64,000 bases of DNA from Monosporascus cannonballus. Its lineage: Eukaryota > Ascomycota > Sordariomycetes > Xylariales. The stretch lies in assembly GCA_004154925.1 (NCBI GenBank), contig QJNS01000101.1:1-64000 (forward strand), written 5' to 3'. The notes beneath the pieces are model-generated. The model was not told the origin of the DNA. It searched no databases and saw only the letters and a list, made by a program, of their open reading frames with translations. Of this stretch, positions 11,572 to 23,779 are shown one piece after another (the first letter of the stretch is position 1; every line of letters starts with the position of its first letter). Position numbers and translations under genes: made by a program.

Positions 11572-14536
11572 TATACTCACTGTCTTCTCCTGCACCGGAG
11601 GGGTTTCGAATGCGTGCTAATGGGAGCTGGACGATAAAGCAATACGGATGGGCGGCGAGGGTGCAATGAAGATGGGGGCTAATACGACTCAAGCAAGGCG
11701 GCGAGCTGGGAGGGAGGTGGGCATCCGACCCAAGGTTGCGGGACGATGCCCAGTAATTATACTGCATTTGACCCTGCTCGCTATCGCGCCCAGAACCAGT
11801 CTCGTGATTCCTCCAAGACTTTGTCTATCAGGATGATGGGGGGGCGAGGTCCAGGGTGGGTCCTTATACAATAACCGCTTCCAAGCGAGTCCAGCTCCCT
11901 TAAACCGCACTGAGCGGCTTGTCCAGAGTCCAGACGGTAGGTCAATTCAGTAAGCGCCAGATACGCTGCGGAATTTCGGCCTGCCCTAGGCTGCCTCGTC
12001 GATACCTCAACAAGAAGCATTTATTTCCCTGGAGAGACCGGGTCCCTGGGTTGCCTTAACCCGGACGAAAATAAGCCTGTGGCCTCGGCAGGGCTGGGCG
12101 GTCATATACTACGTACGTACTTCTTACGTACTTGCCACCAGGTGTTAACGTTGTCTTGCTTTCAGCAGCAATTACACAAAGGGCATATATCCTAATAAGG
12201 CAAAACGTCATTGCACCGTCTCCCAGGATTCTTGACTGAAGGCGTTCCTAACCCCAACCGCCATCCGGTGTATTGCGCGAGGCGGAACATTGCTAGCCCA
12301 GAGACATTGAGAAGTCCGTCTAAAGCAAAACTACCGAAGCCCGTCCTCAAGCGGCCCGGAACAATATGCCCTGAGGTAACAGAGGTATTAGAGCTCCGGT
12401 AGAGCATCTCGGTCGAAGAAATTCGTAGGACGATGCGGCGAAGAAAGCCCGATAACTAGGGCTTAGAACCCGCCCCTTAGCAACACAAGTGGCGTTGTGA
12501 TATCTACTGCTAGTGCGTACATGGCTAGCTTGGCCTAACCAAAAGTCCAAGACTGGCGGCTGGCTTGGACGTTTCTAGCAGAAGGCTTGGCATAGCCATA
12601 TTAGGAAGGTCATTATAGCATATCCCTGTCGTACTGCATCAATCTCGGCCCCATCTCCGCCTATCTCGAGGCGTAGACGAAGTGCGATTAGACAGGTTGG
12701 GGCCACCGAGCACAGGATAGGTCAAGTTCTTGCGAGGAGAGACGACCAACGCTGGCACGAGCACCTGGACTAAATAAAGTCGCCCGACTATACCTGGTTG
12801 TTCATCAGGTTTGAGATAGTGATAATCGAATATTAATGTTTCATTTACTAAACATAGGCATACCCGGATAGCCGGCAAGCTGGCTCACATGCAGGTTCTG
12901 GTCCCTTCGTTGTTTGTGACTAGAAAGCTGATGCATGAGGCCCGGGACGGGGCTGATATTGCAACAGCGCAAGCCTCGTTCAAGCAAAGCTGAATTCCAG
13001 ACATGGTGCGGTGTTGTTTGCGCCGGCCATATAAACGAGGCTCGCCCGGTTCTCTTTACGTAGTACCGTCCAATGGGGAATTGCGCGGTTCTCGGTTAGC
13101 TTAGCTGGCTCGTCTATCTATCTATGGGTATTCGAGACAGTCTCATAAGTCCGCTCTCTACCACGGCGAACAGGTGCTCATCTACATTGTTCCCTTTCCT
13201 CCCCCAAATCTTATATCAGCGAAACACTTGCCCTGCCAAGTGTCCTCTATTGGGTGGAATTCCCTAACCTGATGTAATCAATACTTCGATATCGAGATCC
13301 TGACCGCCTGGGGCAGCTCCAAAGAACGGACACACCAGGTCTTTTATCCGAAGTTATACAAGACAAGCTACCCTCCCGCAAACGGCTGAACATAAGAACT
13401 CGAAAAACAGAAAGGCCAAAGAGCGAGACTAGACTCCAAACCACGCTAAACGAAACTTGTTTGTGGGGTAACGTTGTTTCCTTGGCGGAACGCATTTGTG
13501 ACGAATGCGAAGCCCCGGGCAGTCATGGCACGATCTTTCGTGAGCCCTCTCTGGCCACCGGGTCTCGGCACACGCACTCCACTCATCAGTTACACAATCA
13601 CTCAAACGCACCCGACCTCAACAGGAGAAAAACGCGCTGCCAATGTATCACTGAGGTGACCGAGTTGATGCAAGACGGGAGGGATTACGGCTGATATAAG
13701 TCCTGTAACGAGATCACACTTCCTCCAGATCCCACGGGAATGTGCCATTACTCAGTACCCCAAGATCCTGCGATGCCGCCCTTCCAAGAATAAAAGTGAA
13801 GTAGGGAGATATCTCGCTGTTGTGCCTAGTCGCCAGTTCGATCTCTTGCCCTCTGCTAAGGATAGGGCGTACTGTGGTAAGAGATAGCTGAGATGCGGCT
13901 CTGCCAATGTTTGGGTCGCGTGGCGGGCGACGTCAGGGTCTCCCGTTCTAGGTTGCCAGGGTGCCCCACAGCTTAGAAGACCTAGGTACCGCCGAAACGG
14001 TCGCTTCGCGGAGCGACGTTGAAACCAACACCCTCGGCCCATTGTCCGTTTACTTATCGTTGCATAAGCCGTCAGCCGAGAGGCTGGCTCACTTCGTCAA
14101 TATCCAACAACTTGCGTGCAGACGCCGCACCTCTCGCACTCTTCCAATACATAGTCCACCCAGCTCTGAGCATCAAACCGTGCCTAGCACACGCCGTACT
14201 CACCGAAAAAACGGTTTCGAGGGGACCGCTGACCGGCTACGCCAAACTGAAAGGTTCTTCAAGCTCTAGCTTATCATCACTGCTCCGCAGTGACTCCGTA
14301 ATATGTGATAACGCGGAGTGAGACGCTTGCGAAAGAGTGTTCACTTTCGTAGCGCCCCCAGGGCTGATATAATTGTTCTAGGCATCTCGAGAAGAATTGG
14401 CACACGAGATAGCATACTTTCCACGCAACCATCTTAGAGAGTTTATCAAAATAAGATAATACGAAAAGTAAAAGTCAAAACTGGCTTTTTCTATAACCTA
14501 TATTCCTATCGCAATAATCTTTAATTAAATTTAATA
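11572..14536. other. Intergenic, gene-poor, grading into AT-rich DNA
   Basis: Nearly 3 kb with only short overlapping frames; none resembles a family I recognise. The last ~100 bp before 14537 are already strongly AT-rich, which fits RIP leaking into sequence flanking the transposon. A TATA-like CATATAAACG occurs near 13027 with no obvious gene after it. Confidence 0.5.
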
Positions 14537-14582
14537 ACGTACTACACAAGTAAGCTAGACATACAAATAAGCTGGACACTTT
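14537..14582 (+). repeat. Left terminal inverted repeat
   Basis: 46 bp; pairs with 16356-16401 with four transition mismatches at TIR positions 11, 21, 24 and 38. Confidence 0.92.
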
Positions 14583-14754
14583 CTTTAACAATTCTACTAT
14601 CCGACTTCAATTACTTATTTCTCAACAACCGCGATATAGAACGGCTTACAAAAAATCAAAAATAAACTTAGCCGTTCAGGCTAAAAAAATAACCCGAGAG
14701 TTAATTATAGAAAACTGTGTTCTATTTATAATATTCTATATTTCACTCTAAAAA

Positions 14755-15880
14755 TGCGATATAATAGTATACGCGCCCGAGCTGATATTATCCCTTCTTT
14801 ACAAAAATTAACGCCGACCGAAAAAAAAATTGATTATCGAAAAAGTCCTTAACCTAAATACGCGAATGTTTCTTATCCGGCTTCAATACGTTAAAAATAT
14901 GGCGAATTTGTTATTTGGACAATGTATTGCAATACGCGTCGAAGTTAACTAGGTATCTAACTTTATTAAACGGCAAAAAAACTTAAAACGCGTTTAAATT
15001 AACTAATAAATTACCAAAGGGTTTTATACGAAAATTAAAAAACTTTCGGAAATAATTTAGGCTTATCCGGACTACAATCGCAAAATATAATATCGTAAAG
15101 AAAAATATTTATAATTTCGACGAAACAGAATTCTTAACAGAACTTTTTATAACAGCAGATATGGTTATTACTAACGCTGAAAAATATAGAAAACCTATAT
15201 AAGCTTAGCAAAAAAATCGAGAATATTTTATAATAATATAAGCCGTTAACTTTTAAGGCTAGGTCTTACTCCTATTTATTATTCTTGTTGAGAAAAATTA
15301 CCTTTTTCGCTAATTCGCCGATAACTCATTTTTACTCGATTAAAAATTCGTTATAAGCGAAAACGGCTAAATAATAAATAAATTAAATTTAAAATAATTT
15401 AAATATTTCGATAAATATATCAAAACGCGGACCAAAAGTTCGAAACGTTTCCTTATTTTTAACAGTTACGAAAGTTATTATTCGATCGAATTCGAAAATT
15501 ATTATATAAAGAACGATATTATTACACTTTATATATTTACCTATATTTTTATCAACTTTAACCTTTTAACGTATTTTGTTTTTCCGTATTAAAACGCGCT
15601 TATTCGCTATATATCGAAAATTTTATACGGTAGCACGTTATTTATATTGTTAAAAAAGATTTTATCGCCGGTTTTTACGACGTATTTAAAGCTGCTATAA
15701 CGATCGATAATATCAAATCCGGATTTGTAAAAACGAAACTTGTTTTATTCGATCTTAATTACGTTCTTTTTCAGCTAAAAGTTTTAATTATACTTATATC
15801 GCCCGTTTCGCCGTTTATTTCTGCTAATTTCGCTATTTTTTTACTTACGAAAATCTTTAGAAATATTACTGAAATAATTC
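14755..15880 (+). pseudogene. Transposase relic of the Fot1/pogo-type element
   Basis: Plus-strand fragments keep the order of a Fot1/pogo transposase. A helix-turn-helix part around 14860-14990 reads RLQYVKNMANLLF, then VEVN-stop-VSNFIKRQ where the family has a Trp in place of the stop. A DDE core follows at about 15240-15720. At about 15455-15485 the family's first-strand motif (Asp-Gly-His-Glu-Ser) reads FNSYESYYS, so the catalytic Asp codon is now AAC. A later block reads GFYDVFKAAIT. Stops at former Trp/Gln codons and G-to-A/C-to-T changes at catalytic residues show the gene is dead. Boundaries are approximate and there may be small indels. Confidence 0.8.
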
Positions 15881-16355
15881 GATAAAAATGTTATTTACAA
15901 AGAAAGATTAAAAATTATCAAGGTAGTTCGCCAATAAAAATAGTTAAATCGGTTAATTTTTTAATAAAAAATAATCTAATGTTTTTGTACGATATCGCTT
16001 TTTTTGAAAAAGAAAATAGCTATTTTCGCAAAACGAATTACGTTTATAATAAACGCTGAAAAACTAAAAACATACGTTTTTTTTAAAAAAAACATTTATT
16101 ATAAGAAAGGCATAAGCTTTTATAACTACCAAAAAAAATAATGGTAAATAATTGTAGCTAATAATGGCTAAAAATAATCATCGTAAAAGGATTTAAGCAA
16201 AGGAACGGAAATATGGCGTTTATGGCAAGCTCGAACATAATACGCGTATTTATAAAGAAGCTATAAATACGTCTAGCGATAAAGAATTCGATTAGTTTAA
16301 ATTAATTTACTGCGTTATAGTTGTTTTATTTGAATTTATTATCGCGAAGTGCTAA

Positions 16356-16401
16356 AAAGTGTCTAGCTTATTTGTATATCCAGCTTACTTATGTAGTACG
16401 T
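16356..16401 (-). repeat. Right terminal inverted repeat
   Basis: 46 bp, inverted copy of 14537-14582; followed by the TA target duplicate at 16402-16403. Confidence 0.92.
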
Positions 16402-16873
16402 TATATTTTTTTCGGATGCAATATTATAATATAAAATATATAACTAGAGCATAGCTTTACAACTTCAGAAATACCGTTTAATTCAAGCTAGTTATTTTTT
16501 TTCTAACCTTCTATGCAACTTCATGAAAAGTGTGCAATTTTCTCTCGGGAATGGCCTAGTATTCCGCCTTTGCCTTGGTTAGAGATGGAAGGGGTAGGTT
16601 ATGGCGGCTCTCGGCCACTTAATATTCCGATCTACCGATACGGGATGGGCGATTGTCCTACCTACCAAATGCACCTTGGTTCCGGCGTATTCGCCGCTGC
16701 TCCACTAAATTATTTTCGGATCCAACTTTCGAACTGCGGCGTTTCAGAGCAGCCACTCCATATAAAACTGAACTTCGAGAAGCACGCACGCGCCCTTTAC
16801 GCCCTTCAGCCGCTTGGTACAAACCAAAGGATACCCTTATAGAATATCGAACGAAATTTGACAGCTTTCCAAT
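16402..16873. other. Intergenic: transposon flank to FCF1 promoter
   Basis: The first ~100 bp stay AT-rich, then base composition returns abruptly to normal near 16510. No gene seen; the last 200 bp presumably hold the FCF1 promoter. Confidence 0.5.
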
Positions 16874-18541
16874 ATGGGTGTCGCCAAGAGGACACGCAAG
16901 TTCGCCCAGGTTGGTAACTACTTTTCGTTCCATGGGCGAATCCTTATCGATAAGACCGCGCCGGTGCAGCTCGCGCGTACATGCCCGTGCCGCATGTGGT
17001 GTGGTATCCGTAGAAACTGCTTCAGGTCTAATGCGCCATGTCTTTCTCCGTATAGGTCAAGCGAGTCATATCACGCCGTGATAGCAGGCGGAAGGAGAAC
17101 GCGGGCAAGGCGGATGCCGCCAACGCCCTGAAGGCCAAGGTGACGGCCAACAACGACATCATCCGCGAGGTGCCTCAGATGCCCTCGAGCCTCTTCTTCC
17201 AGGTAAACCCCTAGAGCTCGCACGCCTTCGTATAAACCGGGACACTAATACGAGTCCTTCTAGTTCAACGAGAATCTGAAGCCTCCGTACTCGGTGCTTG
17301 TGGATACGAACTTTCTCAGTACGTTCCTGGAAACGTAGAATCCTCCTGCAAAAGGGGGACTGGCTGCTGACTCCGGACTTCTTGCAGGTCACACTGTCCA
17401 GCGCAAACTGCCTCTTGTGGAGTCTATGATGGTACTTCCAGCACTTCGAGGACGTCGGCTGCTGTATTAGATATCTGACCAAGTGTAGGATTGCCTTTAT
17501 GCCAAGTGTACGCCTATTATCACAAGCTGTGTCATGGCCGTGAGTATACCTCCCGGACTCGTACGGCGGCTTCCCGTCTGCTGCTTCATTGCTACTGGTC
17601 ACGGCCTTTTAAGGGCCACACCCTAGGCTGCGTCATCCAAGATGGGGTTTTCTGGCTCGTGTGGGATGATTCGACATATATTAACTAACGCCGCGTTCTA
17701 GGAATTGGAGAAGTTGGGCGTAAGCAATATCTGAGTTCATGCTCTCAACCTCTATTTCCGGGTGTCGATCAAAAGGGTACTATTATAGCAGTTGCTAACT
17801 TATGATATGCTACAGCCGAAGTACAGAATCGTAGGTGCCCTTTTCAAGTTGCCTGTTGCCACTCTGTTTTCGTGCTTGAGTCCGTGGACTCCTTCAGGAC
17901 CATCGAAAGCCCCTTCCTATGGGCTCAATTCTCCTGGTTTTCCACCAACTAGCTTGTCAAAGCATTTACTTACATAGATTGGGCAGGCCCTGAGGATTGC
18001 GAGAGACGAGCGCTGGGAGCGCTTAGAGTGCGACCATAAGGTAACTATCGCCCCAGTGACCCCCCCGCCCCCATATGTGGCCTGTTTGAGGAGCATGTCG
18101 TTTGCCGCTATGCCCCTTCGGCTCTGCTCATTAGACACGTTCAGAGCTCTTGAAGTGTTCCGACCCATTCTAGCGAACGGTCACTAACTGGGATATCTGA
18201 CAAAAAGGGGACCTACGCCGACGACTGCATCGTCGATAGGGTCATGAAGCACCGTAAGTACCTTCCTTGCCCGTCACAGTTTTCGCTTACCATCTGGTTT
18301 TGCTGCCTGGTTTGCGACGCATACTGATCTGAAACTGGTGTAAAGGCATATACATCGTGGCTACAAATGAGTATGTTTGCTTTCCATTTCCGAGTTTCCT
18401 CTCTTGCGGAGGAGATCCGAACTGACACCTGGCCGTAGCAAGGACCTGTGTCGAAGAGTCCGGAAGATCCCCGGGGTCCCCATAATGAACGTGGCGAGGG
18501 GCAAATACGTTATCGAGAGGCTGCCCGGCGCGCCTCATTAA
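16874..18541 (+). CDS. FCF1: rRNA-processing PIN-domain protein Fcf1 (Utp24)
   Basis: Eleven exons: 16874-16909, 17056-17202, 17264-17318, 17388-17431, 17489-17539, 17702-17719, 17816-17830, 17987-18040, 18208-18253, 18346-18370, 18439-18541; total 594 nt, 197 aa (yeast Fcf1 is 189). The product starts MGVAKRTRKFAQVKRV and ends with VRKIPGVPIMNVARGKYVIE. PIN-domain acidic residues are visible: LVDTNFLS, MAELEKLG, GTYADDCI and ATNDKDL. Fcf1 is the nucleolar endonuclease of the SSU processome implicated in cleavages of pre-18S rRNA. Exons 6 and 7 are micro-exons of 18 and 15 nt; in-frame stops in the sequences on either side make both introns compulsory. Introns add up to 1,074 nt, nearly twice the coding length. 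It is convergent with SET1. Confidence 0.95.
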
Positions 18542-19255
18542 CCGAGCAAAGCTCATGCGCCTACAAGTCTAGGGAAGCGGAGTTTGCGGGTATCATGTTG
18601 TTTATAGCCTTATGGCATGTTTCTTCGGGCGTTTTCGGGGGTTAAAGAAAATTCTGAATCCAAGTCGGACGGGGCAGGACGCAGAAGATGCCATGTGACC
18701 CAAGGTAAAACAGGCAGAAGGCCTTTTTATGTGCGCTTTGCGTATGGACATTGTATGATTAAAAGTCTCCCGAGCGAAGATGTCGGAGCAGGAGGGATAA
18801 TGTGTATGTACACTTCGACTTGACTCACGCATCAACTAATTCGCTGCGGGCCCCTGTCATGTCTGAGCACCGATGGGGCCTTGGTACGTAAGCCGGCAGC
18901 TGATGGCATCGCCTCTCCGCGACCTCAAGGATCTGTATCTTCCACCATACTTCTTGCTTACTACCCGCCATGGTTCACCCCGGCATCCCTCCCAAGGGGG
19001 GCATACCACGCCAACGCCGAAACGCCTCGTTCCGCAAACCGCGCGGAAGCCAAACCATTCCTAATGGTACAACTTTTTTTATCCGGCCTCAGTGACTCCT
19101 TTGTTTGCATATATATCGAAGCCGATCCAGGGGGAGAGAGTCGAACAAGAACGACTATGCAGCTGGCCACCACTCGATTTAGCCGAAGATGTCAGCCCGA
19201 AGATAACATCGGTAAAGACTCAAGCAGAATGAACAAGTTATTATGATCGTGGGGA
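18542..19255. other. Intergenic between convergent FCF1 and SET1
   Basis: No supported gene. A 121-codon frame at 18881-19246 has no recognisable content and overlaps shorter frames on both strands. Confidence 0.5.
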
Positions 19256-22200
19256 TTAGTTGAGAAATCCCTTGCAAGCTGTTGTGCCGCACAGGCAGGG
19301 TATGCGGTCTAGGCTGCCAATTTCCCGTTCGAACTTGTAGTCGTACGTTAACTCCTCGTCTAGATATCGCAGGTCAGTCTTGTGTTCCGACGCTTATTAT
19401 CACGATAGAGAATCGAACAATGGAAACGGACTTACTCTGGGCGATGTCTCTTAGAGCGTAGATGACGATCCTCTTGCTGCCCTCCACCTTGATGATCTTG
19501 GCCGTGCAGTTCGGCATACAACTGTGATTGATGAAACGAGCGATGCCTCCCTTCTTGGTGGCATCGATGACGGTATTGTCATCGATTCGGAACAGGTAGC
19601 TGCTCCCGATGCCACTCTTGAGGTAGCGGTTCTCACGGATCTCAGCAATCTGCTGCCGGACCTCTTCGCCGACGTACTCGATAATCATGTCGTCCTTGTT
19701 GATGTTCTCCATGGCGTAGAGGCCCCAGTTATGGATGGCGGACCGAGCGAACTTGACGGGCTTCTTTCGCTTCTTAAGCTGGTTGAACCTGAGCACGTCG
19801 GAGTCCTGGCCTAGGGTCCTCTTCTGGTCGTTTAAGTCCGCCACAAAGCGTCGGTTATTGACACGGTTCGCTCTGGAGTTGCCCTTCGCTAGCAACTTCT
19901 CGGCAGCAAGCCGGGATGCTTCAGCAGCGGCAGCGACCGTATCTTTGCCGTCCTTCTTTGCGGCTCGAAGTTGCCGCTCTTCCCTAGCCTTCTGCACCTT
20001 CAGGTGATGGGGAAGATATTTCGATTTCTCAGAATTGAGAATCTTCTTGACCCCTTCCGTACGTGCGCATCCCGTGGGATTGGGCACGTAGTAGCCCTCG
20101 ATGGTGATCGGTTCCGAGATAGGGGTCTTCTCCGCGTTGAGCTCCCGTACACGGTGGTGCCGCCAGATCCAGAGCCTAGGATCACCCACGTCGCCAACTG
20201 GGAACTTCCTGCTGAGCTTGGCTATGTCGGGGCGATCCTTAGCTTGGAGCTGAAGGTCGGGGAGGGATCCAACCGCCAAACTGAAATCTTCGGGTACAGC
20301 CATTGCCGGGAGCACAGTGTTGGAGAAGCGACCATCTTCTGTTATGGACTCTTCGACATCTTTGGTCACCGCTGGTTCCTTCAGCTGCTCTTCGGGATCG
20401 AGGGTTTCCTCCTTATCCGCCTGCTCCAGAGCTTCTTCGACGTACGCCTCTTGCTGCTGTTTCTTCATAGCTTCCCGCTCCTCGAACAGTTGCTTTTTGG
20501 TCTTTTTCTTGGACTTGCCCGTGGCCGTCTTCTTCTTGCTCTTGGTATTCTTCTCCATGGGCATCGGGAGCTGGGTGACGTCCGCCGTCTTGTCGTCTTT
20601 AACCGGAGCATCAGGAATGACGACGTCCTCGACAGGGCTGGGGAATTCGTTCTCGAGAGTATCAATAGTAACGCCAAAGAGCTCCTCGTCCGATTTCTTC
20701 TGTCGCTTGATCGCAGCTTCGATTTGCAAGTCGAACTTCCTTTTCTTTGCCCGAACAGCGCCGTCGTGTAGAGCGAAACTCGCCTCCGTCATTGAGTCCT
20801 CCTCGGCGAACGTGTCCTCGAAGGCGTCTTCGTCGGTGCTCATCCGGCTGCGCGGTCGCGAGTCCGGCTCCTCGGTGTCCCTCGCAAGCGAGTCGCGGTT
20901 CTCTGTTTCATCTTCGGATGCTTCATCGTCGCTATCGGGCGGTTGCAGACGGTGATGAAGCGAGCGGAAGGCATTGCGTACCGCGGTCGGCCGTTTTCGA
21001 GCAAATGGGTCGGTAAAGCCGTAGTTGCGCTGCGCCGCTCCGTGGCCCTTGACCTTTCTGATTCGAGGTAGAGCAGTAACATCGACGCGCGCCGTGCGGC
21101 GCTCAATCGGGTCGGCTCTGGAGTTCGGAGTACTGATGGGCGTGAGTTCCCGGTCGTCCACGCTCTTGATAGGCCGCGACACGCCGGCGGGGTCTTCCAA
21201 ATTCAACTTGCGTCTCTTCGCGACATGATTAACTGGATCTAGGTAGTTGAAGAGCGCGGGTATCGCGACCTTAGTCCTGATGTGCCTGATTAAGTGCTCT
21301 TTCATCTCCCTTCTGATGACCTCAAGAGCCTCCGTCACCGGATCAAAGTTCTTAGCCCGCTGTTTCTTTTCCTCTTCCAGGACGGCTTCTTCATCACGAC
21401 GACGTTCGTCGCGTCGGCGGTACTCGCGGTCTTCTCGAGGGCGGGGTTCGGGTATCGACTTCCTCTCCGGCTCGCTTCGCCGAGGAAGATGGCTTGAACC
21501 CTGAGCAGGATCTCCCGAAGGACCGCCCGAGTGAAATCTCATCACCATGGTATAGGTGAAGAACGCGCTGCCGTCGGCAGAGCGGAAGCATCGGTAGGCC
21601 TCGTCGCGCCCCTCTCTAGTGTTAGCAAAAATGATGTAGTAGCCGGTCCGATCGGCGCGGATGTCGTCGAACTGGAACGACTTCAATCGCTTCTTCATAT
21701 GAGAGATGGTGGTCGCCATGACGGGCACGCTGGCATCCGGGACGAATATGTATGGCTCGCCCTTGAGAGTAGTGGAAACGATTTGAGGCTCGATAAGAGA
21801 GTAAGCCTTGGGCTTAGTAGGCAGTGGCCAAGCCGGCTCGGCTATAGGGGTTGACCGCTGCCGGTCCGCGGCTGGCCCTCTCGGGGCGGTAGGAGGCGGC
21901 CCTGCGAGCCCATCAACGGCCTTTGGTCGCGGTCCTGTAGGTACGGGTGGTATACCAGTGGCGGAAGGAGTAGGGGCGGCGGGGGTACTGGCGCGAGCTG
22001 CTTCTTCACGGTCTTTCCTGAGAACAGCCTCGAGCATGAGTCTGCTCTTTTTCCCATCCCTATCAAACTCAACTTTAACCTGATTTGCCTCGATCCTCCG
22101 GCCGTTCATAGCTCTGACCGCCCTCTTCGCGGCTTCCATAGCAGAGACGGGACCAGGACGTCGGTGCTGTTTAGAATCTCTGTAGCGGAAGGTCGCGAAC

Positions 22201-23206
22201 CCAAGGTAACTTCCGGTATTGGGATGCATTTTATTACTGCTCTCCGCAATATCGCCAAATGAAGCAAATATGGTTGCGACCTTCGAGAAGGTGATTAAGG
22301 GGTTGAAACCGCTCACCACGATCTGCGTGGGTGGTCCGGGGCCAATCGAGGTCGCAGGATCAAACGAATAAGGCTTCAGGTTGTAAGGGGTCTGGCGCAA
22401 CCTCGCCTTGGGAAGGTGGAAATCCACATTGATGTAGTCAAGCCAGCTGCCTTTGGCCAGGCGCGGATCTGGAGGGGGGGCGTCATCTTCCTATCGAGAC
22501 AGATTTTTTATTAGCCAAATAGTTCACACAATCAGATGACGCCCCCCCTCCCCCTCTCCGCGAGTATGTATTGTATACGTACCGAACCGAAATTTTGGTA
22601 TCTGGGCTTCATTGTTTTCCTATCGACGGAAGACAAGGTCTTATCGGTTGAAGGATCGTGTATACATTTGATGCCCTTGATGGGGCGACTGGGGTCTCGG
22701 GCCGGGGGGCGCTCCGTGAGACGTGGAGGCTGGGATGACGCCGTGGTTGAGCTTGTAGAGCCACGTGGAGATGGCAGTGTATCCATCTTCGCCGGTTGTA
22801 AGCTTGAAGGGTGTGCCGGAGAACCAATACTGGTAAGGGGAGTCAGGTTACTAATCGAGGCACGGGATGAAGAATTCTGGTAAGTCGAGGTGTTGTTGGC
22901 GCTCGCGCTGAAGACAGACGACACTGTACTCGCATGGGAGCTCGCAGATCCAACGCCATTGAGGATATCTCCTTGGACGGAATCGGAATCTTCAGTCGGG
23001 GGATGCGCAGCGTCAGAGAGTGACGACGAGTCATGCTTCAAGCCATCGCGATAGGTATGGGCAGCCGCCGTAGTCTTCGAATCCTGATCAGCAACCTCTA
23101 AAGCTCTCGCGGATCTTTCGCGCTCGCGTTCCCGCTCGTTGGCCTTGTTTCTGGCGGCGCGAGGAGCGTTCGGAAAGAACTCTTTATACCCAGCGCTAGG
23201 GGCCAT
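19256..23206 (-). CDS. SET1: Histone H3 lysine-4 methyltransferase, COMPASS catalytic subunit
   Basis: Three exons read 23206-22583, 22490-19436, 19359-19256; total 3,783 nt, 1,260 aa. ATG at 23206 gives [15 protein letters not shown]; the upstream in-frame GTG is not used. Domain order is that of Set1: basic/Ser-rich N-terminus, conserved [14 protein letters not shown] (near residue 180), RRM at about 264-345 ([11 protein letters not shown]...), a second RNA-binding SET-associated module ([15 protein letters not shown]), a long acidic/Lys-rich middle, N-SET ([19 protein letters not shown]), SET at about 1124-1240 with NHSCMPNC (about 1196-1203) and [10 protein letters not shown], and post-[16 protein letters not shown] at the end. 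It transfers methyl groups from SAM to H3K4 in the nucleus. The last intron (76 nt) splits the SET domain. The first intron (92 nt) has an unusual hairpin (separate entry). Confidence 0.97.
22471..22551 (-). repeat. Perfect 18-bp inverted repeat around a SET1 3' splice site
   Basis: Arms 22471-22488 and 22534-22551 are exact reverse complements (GGAGGGGGGGCGTCATCT). In the minus-strand transcript the upstream arm lies in intron 1 and the downstream arm in the first codons of exon 2. The 45-nt loop (22489-22533) contains a branch-site-like CTAAT and the acceptor AG (22491-22492). Confidence 0.9.
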
Positions 23207-23779
23207 GGCTGGCGATTGCGAGGATAGAGCAGCGGTATCGGTAGGGATAGCGGTAGGGGGTAGCGGCAGTGACAGTGATATGCAGCACCCACTATCCACC
23301 GACCATCATACCCTGCGTAGAAAGAACTAGATAAAAGCATTCATGGGTATCAAGAGTCGCCGGGGGGATGGGCGTAGATTGGTGTGTTGTAGATAAAAGA
23401 GAAAGGTAAGTGCGGTGGTTGGCAGAAATGGCACGCGCAGGAGTCGTGTGTCTGTATCTACGCGACGAGATGCAGGATCTGACTGGGACGTGTATATTGG
23501 TGTGGGACCAAGGTTTTCTTGAGGGAAGTCGCCGGGTAGACAGGAACTGCAACTATTGAATCAACCGCTGTCCAATCGCGAATTGAAGATGATGATCACG
23601 GCGTTCCCGTTGTTTGTTGGTCAGGGCTTTGTGTGTCGGTCAGGTGCTCTCGTAAATGGCTAACAGGACCGAGTCGGTATTGCAGGCCGGTGACCTTGAA
23701 GGGAGTAATGGAATTGGAGAGGTGAGAAGAAGTTGTCAAATTCCTGCACTAACGACTATCGGTTGACTTTGGAGGCCGA

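Larger units (their letters stand above)
14537..16401 (+). mobile_element. RIP-degraded Fot1/pogo-type (Tc1/mariner superfamily) DNA transposon
   Basis: A 1,865-bp AT-rich element bounded by 46-bp terminal inverted repeats (14537-14582 and 16356-16401) beginning ACGTACTACA. The two repeats differ at only four positions, all C/T or G/A transitions. A TA dinucleotide flanks each end (14535-14536 and 16402-16403), the target duplication of Tc1/mariner elements. Length matches the ~1.9 kb of Fot1-like elements. No frame of 60 codons survives inside, but remains of a transposase can be followed on the plus strand (separate entry). The excess of TpA and loss of G/C are those expected from RIP. It lies between the symporter and FCF1 genes. 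Confidence 0.92.

Noticed and set aside
13752..14321. Overlapping ~100-codon frames on both strands just before the transposon
   Set aside because: No similarity to any family I know, and open in competing frames, as expected by chance.
18881..19246. 121-codon frame between FCF1 and SET1
   Set aside because: Overlaps other frames on both strands and shows no protein-like composition.
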